DNA from: Cocos nucifera
Taxonomy: Eukaryota > Streptophyta > Magnoliopsida > Arecales > Arecaceae
Assembly: GCA_006176705.1 (NCBI GenBank)
Contig: QRFJ01005242.1
Coordinates: 26,128-90,127 of the forward strand
Direction: 5' to 3'
DNA: 64,000 nucleotides
The notes below the pieces were generated by a model. That model saw only the letters and a program-made list of their open reading frames with translations. It was not told the origin of the DNA and did not search any database. Of the stretch, positions 54,126 to 64,000 are shown piece by piece (the first letter of the stretch is position 1; every line of letters starts with the position of its first letter). A program made the position numbers and the translations under genes.

Positions 54126-55783
54126 TGATAAGATCACGATGCTGTCGTTAAGACACCATGTTTATCAATTTAAATCTAACTTTTTACTTTTTAAATTAAT
54201 TAAAAATTATGAAGAGAGTAGTGAGTTAGGTCGAATCCATATAGAGGAAATGATTTAATTCTAAAATCTTTGATTCTTTTATTTTTTATTTTTTTAAAAG
54301 AAAAAAAAGAGTTTTTGAAAATTAAAGTCAAAAAATAGATTTATAAATAAAAGTAGAATTTAAATTATGTAAAAATAAATTTGGTACTAAGATCCACTAT
54401 TTAGATCTTAGCGGCTACTTACAATAAAATTAAAGAGCAATAAAGAATAATTAATTTAAAAAGCTAGAATTGAAAAGAACAATAAAGCTTTCTTTATTAA
54501 AACTCAAATTTAGAATTTAAATATAAAAAATTAAAGAAAAAAAGAGAAAAGAAAACTAGAAGAAGATCGTAGATCAGCATAGGTGTGGAGATGGCGTAGA
54601 AGATTGGATCTTCTTCTTAGCACTATAGCTTTAAAGCAACCTTCAACCTAGAGCTTGGCTTCTACCCTATACCTTGGCTTCTCTTCCACCAGATCTATTG
54701 ATTTTTGGAGGCTTGGGGTCTTTTTTATAGAGCTAGGAGGGTTGGAGATTTTTTCTGGAGGCAATGTGGGACTAAAAGCCTTTTTAATCGTCAAAATACA
54801 AAGATATTTGAGTAAAATTTGGATTAAAATTGCTCTGATATGAATCTGGTAAGTCTGGTGAAATCTAGCTATTCAATAAGAATCCAATGAACCAAAAATT
54901 ATCAAAATTAGATGCGTATCAGCCCAGATTAGATCGAATTAAATTTTGGCCATTGATCGCACGTTGATGGAGGAAATCTGACCGCTGATCATGCGTTGGG
55001 AGTTTTGATCACCATCGAAAGCATTCTAGACCATTGGATCATTCTCTAGATCATGTGCTACCATTAGATGGCGATCCGCATGAAATCTAAAGTTGAATCA
55101 AATCTAAAAATAACCACAATCATTTGATCTTGACCGCAAACTACCACAATCGTTCGATCACATAATTACTGTTCTCATGGACCGCATGGACCGACCGCAC
55201 CACACACCATAGCCAATCAACGCTCCTATCATCGAGTGAAAGGACCAAAATGCCCTATGAGCCATGATAGATTTTTTATGAATTCTTTAAGGTTCTAGGT
55301 CCACCACGTGTTGCGTCTTGATTCGCTGGTTTCTGCTGAGCTGGCGGTCCATGCCTGGATCGTAGACTGACTGACGGCTTTCATGATTGAGTCAGTTTGC
55401 ATGGCTAGCTTAGCACACTGACTTATCAGCTTGGCTCGATTCATTTGGACACACCGACCGATATGGCGCGGCGGCTTGAGCCGGTTGAGCCGTATGTTAT
55501 TTTCATTTAATTTTTTATTTATTTTACTTCTTTAGAAATTCATATCTTCTTCGTTTTAGCTCCATTTTGCATGAAATTTATTTTATTATGATAAAAAAAT
55601 AAGCTCTTTCCATTGATAATAAAATTTTATTTTTTAATTTTTTATTATTTTTTAATTAATTTTTAATTAATAAAAATATTAATTTCTTAAAAATTATATA
55701 TAAATTGATCATTAATTCTTAAAAATTAATATAAATTAATTAATAAATTAATACTTTTATTGGTAAATTTATGGTGCTTATCA
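54126..55783 (-). repeat. 3' LTR of element I
   Basis: 1658 bp; minus strand TGATAAGCACCATAAATTT to ...GACAGCATCGTGATCTTATCA. Contains the GCC-rich block, degenerate GATC-type motifs (54940-55160) and the TATA box. The open frame at 54655-54843 is on the opposite strand and not a gene. Confidence 0.85.
54722..54729 (-). promoter_or_regulatory. TATA box, I 3' LTR
   Basis: Minus strand TATAAAAA in CTCTATAAAAAAGACCCC. Confidence 0.65.
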
Positions 55784-55798
55784 TACCCTCCAACTTAA
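55784..55798 (-). other. polypurine tract of I
   Basis: Minus strand CTTAAGTTGGAGGGTA next to TGATAAGC; one A interrupts the G-run. Confidence 0.7.
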
Positions 55799-56955
55799 GC
55801 TTTGCTCATCCTTGAGTAAAGAAAGAATTTAATTTAGATCAATTAACATATTTCGTTGAGATCCTCCTTCATAAGAATAAAGGATTTAAGATCAAAAGTT
55901 TAGACAGTATTACTAACTAAGTATTGAATTTTCAGAAGTAAATTTCATGATAGATTAATCAGAGAAACTTTCTTATAGTTCATCTAAAGATTTTCAGCAC
56001 CTGGTTTCGTAAATACTAACTTAGCATTTGGGTATTGATTCAAAAGACAAATAAATCTTCTTTTATCACCTATTTTGGTTAGTTTTCTATATACTCCAAA
56101 GTTAAGTGCATGAATTAAGGTAGCTTTCACATTGCTCATCTTTTTTTTTTTGAAAATTATGCTAAGCATCCTAGCCATTCCTTCACCATTTGATGTGAAC
56201 TTCTACACTTGAAGTAGGTGCAGAGTTTTAGTTTAGGGCAATCCACATATACTCTATATTTTGCACTTTTTATTTAAGTAGGTAGCTCTTTCCTTAAATT
56301 CAAGTTTCTTTAGTTGAGGTATATATAAACCACCAATTTTTAATGATAATTGAATCCTCAATTAGCCTTATAATCAACACCTACTATGCTTCATTAGTGT
56401 GCATGTGCAATTAGAAGTGTTGTTAGCCTTTAAATGACCTAAGTAGGCTGCTAATGGTCTGACCAAGTAATCTACTTCTTAACTTGCTACCATTATTAGT
56501 TAATACTTTCTAACTTTATTATTTTTTCTAGTTTATTTTGCTTAAGATTCTCTTTCTTAAAATATGGTTTATCCAAAAATTTTTAAAATAGTTTTAAAGT
56601 TTGATTATTATTATTATATATATATTTTTATTACTATTTTTTTAAAAAAAATTTATTTTTTTATTTTTTTATTTTTTATTATATATATATATATTTTACC
56701 CCCCAACTGAATTAACATTGTCCTCAATGGAGAGGAAAAATAAATAAAAGGGTGTAAATTATGTTTATTTCTTTAGCATGGGTCTTGAAGCTAATGATCC
56801 TTCTCCAGTTTTTTGGTCCTTCTCCAGCTTAGCCTAAAAGGAAAAGAAACTAAAAAGAATAAATTAGATTCAAGAAGTATTGGGTTGCCTCCCAATAAGC
56901 GCTAAGTTTATTATCTTCAATCAGATAAAATGCAGTTTAATTCATTATGGTTCTG
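55799..56955 (-). other. 3' UTR of I
   Basis: Minus strand has GCGCTTATTGGGAGGCAACC (near 56900) and GAGGACAATGTTAATTCAG followed by a G-run (56728-56698), as in T1-T3. 56600-56700 is a low-complexity A/T stretch with a (TA)n run at 56676-56692. The 64-codon open frame at 55984-56178 (minus) matches nothing and is probably chance. Confidence 0.65.
56600..56696. repeat. A/T low-complexity stretch
   Basis: Almost only A and T, with TATATA runs near 56618-56628 and 56676-56692; likely replication slippage inside the 3' UTR of I. Confidence 0.8.
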
Positions 56956-56959
56956 TTAA

Positions 56960-58150
56960 TTATACTTAGTCAATATTTTGATTTAACGATATCCCTTCGA
57001 TATATGGTTTAAGCCTTTGGCCATTTACCTTAAAAAAAATTTTAGTCCTAAGATCATAGAGTTTGATTGCATCATGTGGGAATATGTGATTAACTATGTA
57101 AGGTCCATCCCATCTGAATTTTAATTTTTTAGAAAATAATTGAAGCCTTGAGTTAAATAATCAGACTTGTTGATTTGGTTCAAAGATTTTCCTTGAAGTG
57201 TTTATCATGGAAGGCTTTCATTTTCTCCTTATAGATTTTTGAATTTTCATAAGCTTCTTGTCTTAATTCATCTAATTCACTCAATTATAACATTCGGTTG
57301 GAACCAACTTGATTAAAATTTAATTATTTTATTGCCTAATATGCTTTATGTTCAAGTTCTATCGGAAGGTGACGTGCTTTTCCATAGATTAATCTATAGG
57401 GAGACATTCCAATAGGGGTTTTATAAGCTATCCAATAGGCCCATAATGCATCATCTAATCGATCTGATCAATCTTTTCGATCATAACAATCTTTTGTAAG
57501 ATATTCTTAATTTTCCTATTAGATACTTCTACCAGGCCACTTGTTTGTGGATGGTATGGTGTAGCTATCTTATGTGTCACCCCATATTTTTGTAATAAAG
57601 TTCAAAATTGGTGATTTGTAAAATGGGTACCTCTATCGCTAATGATAGCACATGAAAATCCAAACCAAGAGAAGATATTCTTTTGAACAAATTTTAAGAC
57701 TACTTTATGATCATTGGTTCATGTTGCTATTGCTTCAATCCATTTAGAAACATAATCGGCAGCTACCAAAATGTATTCAAATCCATTGGAAGGTGGAAAA
57801 GGTCCCATAAAATCAATTCCCCATACATCAAAAATTTCTACTACTAAGATGGGGTTTAAAGGCATCATGTCTTTCTTTGAAATATTCCCTAAGGCTTGAC
57901 ACTTAAGACACTCCTGACTAAAAGTATGGGCATCCTTAAATAATGTTAGCCAATAAAAATCACTCTGCAATACTTTGGCTATAGTTTTTCATCCAGAAAA
58001 ATGTCCTCCGCAAGCAAGGGTATGACAGAATTATAAGATACTCAATTGTTCAGATTCAGAAATACATCTATGAATGATTTGATCAGCACAAATTCTAAAA
58101 AGCTCAGGATCTTCTCAAAAATAATATTTGATTCGAGCAAAGAATCGACC
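56960..58150 (-). pseudogene. pol: Ty3/gypsy (Athila/Tat) integrase (element I)
   Basis: Joins element cDNA to host DNA. Minus strand: the zinc region before 57970 is worn. Then come FSQECLKCQALGNI (CxxC of HHCC), the first catalytic Asp in GIDFMGPFPPS, DYVSKWIEAIA, the second Asp in ISDRGTHFTN (about 57645-57610), and the third acidic residue in SGLVEVSNRKIKNIL. The C-terminal part has the Athila/Tat signature WAYWIAYKTPIGMSPYRLIY, PIELEHKAYWAIK and VNGQRLKPYIEG. Several stops (for example near 57465 and 57320). The clade call rests on these family motifs. Confidence 0.87.
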
Positions 58151-58399
58151 CTTCTCATTCTTAGACCAGCCATTAGGAATTTATCCTATGACTAAGTAAT
58201 TGATAATATCTGCAAACCAAGGGGCCTTTGTATGTGAAACTGTTAACAATTGTTCATCTGAAAAAGATTCTTTGATTGATATAGGTTCACTATCTTTAAC
58301 TAGGATCCTAGACAGATGGTCTGCTACAATGTTTTTAGATCCCTTCTTATCTCAAATTTCAATATCAAATTCTTATAGCAGTAAGATCCATCTAATTAA

Positions 58400-58789
58400 T
58401 CATGGTTTAGCATCTTTCTTTGAGAGCAGGTATCTCAAGGCTGAATGATCCGAGTAAATTATGATTTTTGATCCTAATAGATATGATCTAAACTTTTCTA
58501 GGGCAAACACAATGGCTAGCAACTCTTTTTCAGTGGTGGTATAATTCATTTGTGCTTCATTCAGAGTTCTACTGGCATAATAGATCACTACAGGACATTT
58601 GTTTATCCTTTGGCCCAGGACAGCTCCTATGGCAAAGTCTGAGGCGTCGCACATAATTTCAAAAGGTAGTGACCAGTTAGGAGGTTGTATGATTGGAGCT
58701 TTGGTCACAGCTTTTCTTAAGATTTCATAAGCTTTAAGATAATTTTCATCAAAGTTAAAAGAAACATCCTTAGCGAGCAGATTACACAA
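58400..58789 (-). pseudogene. pol: Ty3/gypsy RNase H (element I)
   Basis: 129 open codons on the minus strand: LRKAVTKAPIIQPPNWSLPF, then MCDASDFAIGAVLGQR with the first catalytic Asp, IYYASRTLNEAQMNYTTTEK with the catalytic Glu, and IIYSDHSALRYLLSK with the next Asp. The last (58438-58400) is followed by KKDAKP and worn sequence. All expected acidic residues of this part are present. It degrades the RNA template during cDNA synthesis. Directly downstream of RT in the same element. Confidence 0.9.
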
Positions 58790-59395
58790 AGGATGAGAAA
58801 TTTTAGAGAAGTCTTTGATGAAGCGACGATAGAATCCTATATGGCCAAGAAAAAATCGAATTTGTTGACAGAAGTGGAAGGAGAAGTTAAAATTACTTCA
58901 ACTTTAGCTTTATCTACCCAATCCCTTTCTTACGATACTATATGTCCTAAAATGATCCCCTCTTGAACCATGAAGTAGCTCTTTTCCCAGCTTAACACTA
59001 GATTAGCCTAAATACATTGTTTTAATATTTTTTTCAAATTATTGAGGCAACTCTTAAAAGATTCTCCAAAGACTAAAAAGTCATCCATGAATATTTTTAA
59101 GAAATCTCCTATCATATCTAAAAATATTGACATCATGCATCTTTGAAAAGTCGCAGGTGCATTACATAATCCAAATGGCATTCTACAGAAAGCAAAGATT
59201 CCGTAGGGACATGTAAAGATGGTCTTTTCCTGATCTCCTGGATAGATTGCTACTTGATTGTATCCTGAGTATCCATCTAAAAAGCAAAAGTATTGTTGGC
59301 CTGCTAGTCTTTCTAGGATTTGATCGATAAAGGGTAAGAAAAAGTGATCTTTTTGGATGGTTGTATTAAGTTTTCTATAATTTATACAGACACGT
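58790..59395 (-). pseudogene. pol: Ty3/gypsy reverse transcriptase, C-terminal part (element I)
   Basis: Minus strand starts at the F insertion within the NYRKLN motif (59395-59370), then LPFIDQILERLAGQQYYCFL, DGYSGYNQVAI, EKTIFTCPYGIFAFCRMPFG and LCNAPATFQRCMMSI. The catalytic box is FMDD (59091-59080), the form usual in Athila/Tat. It ends with a worn thumb region to about 58800. The missing 5' portion is presumably to the right of F, outside the window. Confidence 0.87.
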
Positions 59396-61663
59396 TGTTA
59401 GATATATGTGCCCTAAAAGCCAGAATTAGCTGATACTTGTAATACACTTCTAGGGGTAAAATTATAATTTTGACTAATATCAATAAAATGGGTTACTTTC
59501 TATCACATATGTGTATTTAGTGTCTGTGATACATCCTTTGAATTAATGATAATGATAATTCATATTTTCAAGAGTTGAAAATTTAAGACATGAATAATCA
59601 TTATTAACTCATAAAATGCTTCCGACCATAGGATCATCATGAGGATGGTGATTGATCTGAAAGGTTGGTGTATAATTGCTTCTTTTTAGTAGATGAGTCT
59701 TAAGTCTATGGTGTGGAGACACCGGAGCGAGAGTACAGATACTCGTTAGAGAATGAGAGCACTGAGCGTGACCATCTCGAGTAGTCATTAGGGAGTCTAC
59801 CTTCTCGTCAATGACTGACTCGATGCTGTAGTAGTGTATCTGATTCTTTGACCTGAGATGCATCAGCAGTTCATCTTGAAGGTGTTATAGTTTGACTACA
59901 CCATTACTCGATCTCCTAGCCAATCGAAATCCTGAGGTGTATGTTGGCTACAGCATGTTCATTGTAAGAACTGGATAGCATCAAGATGGAATCTATCTAC
60001 CTCGGTGGTAGAGGAGCAGTCCTATAATGATCATGAGAATCAAGTCTAGAAGTCCATGGCCATGGCTTAGTGAAATAATAGAAAGAGTTTCTATTTAGTT
60101 TTTCACATCGGACTTGAATCGAATGATTACATCATATGATAGAGACTAGGGTTTGATGAGTTCATCTTAACCCTAATCTGATCGGGGCTCAAGATAGAAG
60201 AACTTAATCACATAGGTAGCTGCACCAAGAGGTTTGCATTTAGCTCTGATGGGTTGCCACCATATACTGCTAGGTGTCACTGGTAGAATTTGGGAGCAAT
60301 TAGAATGATTTAGATGATCGATCATTCTAGTTGTTCGAATCAGAAGAGTTCTGATCCATTGAAAGAAGTTTTGATGATGTCGATGATAGAGATCATGACA
60401 CATCCTATTACCATATAGAATTGAACCTAACTGGGTCACACAAACAAGGGTTTGAATCTGGTGATCATCAATTGAACTGATCCAGTTCAATTGACCTGAA
60501 TGAGATTCAATTAGGTTCAAGGAAATCATGCTAGCACTCGATTGAACCTAACGTTCTTCTTTTACTATCATAAATAGTTGTCCTGATTGAGCCAAAGGAG
60601 TTTGTGCTCAATCAGAGGCCTTCATATGGTCTGACTGAAACTTATCTAAGTTAAAAAAAGTTGTCTTATTTTGTAAGATATTACCTGCCATTTTTGGTCA
60701 TCTGTCATTTCTCGTTCTTTAACTTTGGTCAAAAGTTGACCTTTGATTGATCAAATGTTGACCATAGACACTTTGACTTCTGTCCATGTGTCACACACCT
60801 ATTGGAGGACTAGTGGGGGTTTGTCCCCCTACTAGAACCTAGCAAGGAGGAGGGTGCACGCCACCCTAGGCGTGCACCCAAGTTGGAGGTGCCAAGGAGT
60901 CCCTGTTGGATAGGGACTCCATCTCCTTTTTGGATTTCAATTAGAGTTCTCCTAAGAACCAACTTTGACTGGTCTTAGGTGCCCTCTAAGGAGGAATTCA
61001 GGGGACTCTATTCCCACCAATCAGATTTAGATCTGATTTCACAAATAGTTATGATTGGTTGGGAAGAAGAGGAGTTGGATCACAGATAGTCTATAAATAA
61101 GACCCTGTGCCCAACTCAAAGAGCAATTAAAATCCCATGCCCCAAGGCTGCCTCTCCCCTCTTCCTCCATGCCAAACCCACCTTCTCCCTCTCCTCTCCA
61201 TGTCCAAAAGTATTTTGGACCTTGGTTGGTATAATCTAGATGAGAGAAAGGCGACTGAAAGCTAGAAGGCTGCGCTGCTGCAAAGGACAACTGCTGATCT
61301 TCAAAAGGAGTTTTGAAGATCCTCCAGATCAGATCCAAATTAAATTTTTGAAGATGTGATAGAGAAGAAGAGGATCTCTAGATCTAGCCTGAGTGGATAC
61401 AGATACAGGCCAGGCACTTGCATGGCTAGATCCAGAACCTTTCGTTGCTCATAGGATCATCATCGGGTAATAGGATTACCCACTTCAAGGTAAATTAAAT
61501 TTGATTTAATTTATCTAATTTTATTTTAATTATTAAAATAATAAAAATTAGATCTAAAATATCTTAGATCTAATTTAGATCAAAGAAAAAAAATTTTGAA
61601 ATATATCTCTTGATCTGATTAGATCTGAACAAACCTGGTCCGAAAAATCAGGATTTTCCTTCA
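59396..61663 (+). repeat. 5' LTR of copia F
   Basis: 2268 bp, TGTTAGATATATGTGCCCTA to GGATTTTCCTTCA. Closest by eye to the LTR of B (inverted). Contains the hairpin CTCGTTAGAGAATGAG (59742-59757) and the TATA box. Open frames at 59609-59863, 60173-60529 and 61039-61338 (all minus) recur in the other family LTRs and are not genes. Confidence 0.88.
61092..61099 (+). promoter_or_regulatory. TATA box, F LTR
   Basis: TATAAATA in GTCTATAAATAAGACCC. Confidence 0.7.
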
Positions 61664-61665
61664 AC

Positions 61666-61677
61666 TGATATCAGAGC
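61666..61677 (+). other. primer-binding site, element F
   Basis: TGATATCAGAGC, 11 of 12 to the tRNA-iMet pattern; the change is G to A. Confidence 0.8.
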
Positions 61678-63561
61678 CAAGGTTCTAAAAGTATTTAGAT
61701 CTAATTTTTAATTTATTTTAATTAGAAAATAAGTATTTTAGATGTCACATGAGATTAATTAGATCTAAAATTAGAAAAATTAAAATTAAAATAATTTGGA
61801 TCTAAGATTAGAAAATATGCATGACTAGTTCTAAATAGAATAGTTCTATAGAACAGTCTTGTATTTTTTAATTTAATTTGATTAAAATAATATTTTAGAT
61901 CTATTTATTTTATTATTTTTTGATATTATAATGTTATAAATAACATCTAAAAAATATCAAATAAAAATTATTTAATTTTAAATATTATATGAGATATGAT
62001 TGATGCATGTCTAGACTAGTTGTAGAATAGTTCTATATAATTATCTAGATTAGAATTTATTTTGATTAGATCAATTTAAATCTAATTTTTTTAGATTATT
62101 ATTGAAGATAATTTAGATCTAAAAATATGCATGATTCGATACATGAGATGTATGCAAAATATGCCAATAGATTAGATTCTAATTTAATATATGAGATATA
62201 TGATATAGATCTAAAACTGTTTTGTAGTATTGCATGCTCCTAATTAAGGCGTTCCTCTTGGGCGTCCAGTCATAAGAAGAAGAAGGGTTTAAAGGCCCTC
62301 TCCTCCCATCCGATGGGGCATTCTTATGACATGTAGAGGTGCTGTGTGTTCATCCTTAATCAAAAATCCAAAACTTAATTTCTGCAAAACCCTAGATCCT
62401 GAAACCCTAGGATTTATTGTGCATATTTTGTTTATGAATCCTACTTAGTTAAAAATTAAGATTATGAAATATTAATTAAATCTAAAATTAAGAATTTTAG
62501 ATCTAAGATAAATTCATAATACTGGGTTCGAGCTTGGGTAGCTCAATTAGGTCTAAGCGGTTGATCAAATTGAATCATGAGTTGGTTAGATGGGATCAAC
62601 AATGCTTAAATTGACAGCCTAATAGGATTAAGTCTGGGTCAAGATCGAGTCCGATCAAGCAAGACCTAATTAGGCTCAGAGGTTAGAGTCTGGATTGTAG
62701 GCTAACCTAATTGGTTCTGACTCAACAATTTGGTGTCTAAGGTAAGTTTGGCACATACGGACGACTAGTTTTTAATTGGAAGCTAACTCGACCTGAATGC
62801 ATTCTTGTACGAGTTAATGGCATATTTCTTCCACCGGTCTCACCTTATCTGGTCATACTGTTGACACAGTTTTGGATCTAAGGTGGTCAATAATCCGAGT
62901 TTAACCCATGCCACTAGGTTTAGTCATAATTGTTATTAGACTATGACAAGTCATAGTCTTATGTGACCTGAATCAATTCTTCCTAAGAAAAGATAAGTTT
63001 TGAGGTCTTCCCACCATTATAGCATGTGGCGGGCCCTTTTCAGGTTGATTATTCTCGGCTCGGATTTACAGTGGCTCAAGTTGCACTGAAAAAAGATGCA
63101 ACCATGTTGTATTAGGGCATTGGATGCTAATGGGCTGGAGGAGGGTTGGGCTCAATAATTTCGGATACAATGAGAGACTCAATTAGGAAATTCCAGTCTG
63201 TGCAAATGGTGGGTCTAACTTAAAACTAAGGAGTGGATCAATATTTCGGATACGGTGGAGATTCATGATTTAGAGATCAAGTTTAGGTGCCACATGATTA
63301 GAGAATCATTGAACAAAGAGTTGTTTCATCATTGGCTAACCCATCACCAATAACTGTTAAGTGAGGTGTGAGTCATTGGTGAGACTGCACCACCCACTAG
63401 AAAATCATTAATTAGGAATTCGCATCTCTACAAGGGAAGTGTAGGGATCCAAGAAAATAGTGGGAAGCTAATTTATTTAAAAATAAAAATCTTTAAATAA
63501 ATTGATCAAGTCATAATTAATTATAGTATGCAAACTAGATCTTCAACTTTCTACAGAGAAA
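61678..63561 (+). other. leader of copia F
   Basis: About 1.88 kb matching the leader of D (22021-23863). No credible frame. Confidence 0.7.
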
Positions 63562-64000
63562 ATGTCTGCATCCAACCTATTGGCACGTATCTGGGACACA
63601 CACAGGAACGACCGAACCTTAATTATAAAAGATTGGCTCATAGAAACTACAAAATTATTTTGGGTTTCGAGAAAGTTTAACCCATGTATTGGGATCAGGA
63701 TCCTCCCACCATTACAGCCCATCCATCCACTGAATAGAGAGGCATCTCTGAAAAAATGGATACGACGAAAGATACTAAGGCCAGATATTTATGTGGGCTC
63801 GATGTCTGATTGAGCTTCAAGCACCAGCATGGAAGATATCGAAACTGGCTCGCCAAATGTTGGCTCACCTGCAGGAGATGTTTGGTGAACAGAGTCGCAT
63901 AGCCAAATATCAAGTCATGAAATGACTTTTTAAGGCTAAGATAGCATGATGGGCAAGTTAGTCCAAGATCACTATTGATGAGGATTCAAGGACTTGGAAG
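63562..64000 (+). pseudogene. gag: copia gag, N-terminal part (element F), cut by window
   Basis: Starts with ATG at 63562: MSASNLLARIWDTH, the same start region as the gag of D, where the codon is ATA. The frame shifts within 20 codons; other frames then carry the family sequence (KIILGFEKV near 63648, PPTITAHPSTE near 63705, NWLAKCWLTC near 63845). The many small indels show it is inactive in spite of the kept start codon. Confidence 0.78.

Larger units (their letters stand above)
54126..59395 (-). mobile_element. Athila/Tat-like element I with pol
   Basis: Minus strand, read right to left: RT (59395-58860), RNase H (58789-58400), integrase (58150-56960), 3' UTR, polypurine tract and 3' LTR. 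The 5' part of RT and everything upstream is displaced beyond F and the right edge. It shares LTR and 3' UTR with T1-T3 and J, so it represents the autonomous form of the family, although now dead. Inserted in the 3' UTR of J. Confidence 0.85.
59396..64000 (+). mobile_element. Ty1/copia element F (family of B, C, D), 5' part
   Basis: LTR, primer site, leader and start of gag; cut by the right edge. Inserted in the RT of I, with CACGT (59391-59395) as the likely left target copy. Confidence 0.88.

Noticed and set aside
56600..56696. Matrix attachment or origin signal in the A/T-only stretch
   Set aside because: Composition alone does not support it; it fits slippage in a 3' UTR.
1..64000. CRISPR array, bacterial operon, Helitron or DNA transposon
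   Set aside because: No regularly spaced repeats, no transposase or helicase motif, and no terminal inverted repeats with target duplications other than those of the LTR elements.

Overview
The window is a block of nested LTR retrotransposons from a large plant nuclear genome. Evidence is Ty1/copia elements with tRNA-iMet primer sites, a chromodomain-bearing Ty3/gypsy element, and Athila/Tat-like Ty3/gypsy elements with about 1.6 kb LTRs. A flowering plant is certain enough; a monocot (palm-like) source is only a guess. I found no host gene, tRNA, rRNA or CRISPR array. Essentially every coding region is a decayed gag or pol.

Layout, with my working labels. H (1-3107, minus): copia gag and 5' LTR, running off the left edge. 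T1 (3108-6612, plus): Athila-like, no pol, cut inside its 3' LTR. A (6613-~9310, plus): copia 5' LTR and leader. B (~9311-12140, minus): copia 5' LTR and leader. T2 (12141-14993, plus): Athila-like 3' half. C (14994-18925, minus): copia leader and 5' LTR. G (plus, in three pieces: 18926-19721, 29835-34218, 38983-40216): chromovirus with gag, protease, RT, RNase H, integrase, chromodomain and 3' LTR. D (19722-29834, plus): complete copia inserted at the gag start codon of G, flanked by the duplication ATGAT. T3 (34219-38982, plus): short non-autonomous Athila-like element inserted between integrase and chromodomain of G, flanked by GTGCC. 40217-40874: unassigned. K (40875-42040, plus): decayed copia RT. 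J (minus, 42041-43748 plus 53725-54125): Athila-like 3' LTR and 3' UTR inserted in K. E (43749-53724, plus): complete copia inserted in the LTR of J, flanked by TTTAT. I (54126-59395, minus): autonomous-type Athila/Tat element with integrase, RNase H and RT. F (59396 to the right edge, plus): copia inserted in the RT of I.

B, C, D and F are one copia family (LTR about 2.27 kb); E is a second; A, H and K differ from these. T1, T2, T3, J and I share one Athila-like family. T1 shows gag joined directly to the 3' UTR and T3 keeps the same gag-tail-to-UTR join, so they look like a pol-less lineage that would need enzymes from elements such as I.

Decay is dominated by transitions. Start codons and zinc-knuckle residues are lost by G-to-A changes in both D and E, and the T3 LTR pair differs, where I compared it, only by transitions; this fits deamination of methylated cytosine in silenced DNA. 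Points worth following up are a hairpin with apparent compensatory changes in the LTRs of two copia families, the loss of the primer-binding site of T3 at a short microhomology, the conserved gag-tail reading frame of the T lineage, a second internal purine tract, and a roughly 3.9 kb inverted repeat formed by C and D.
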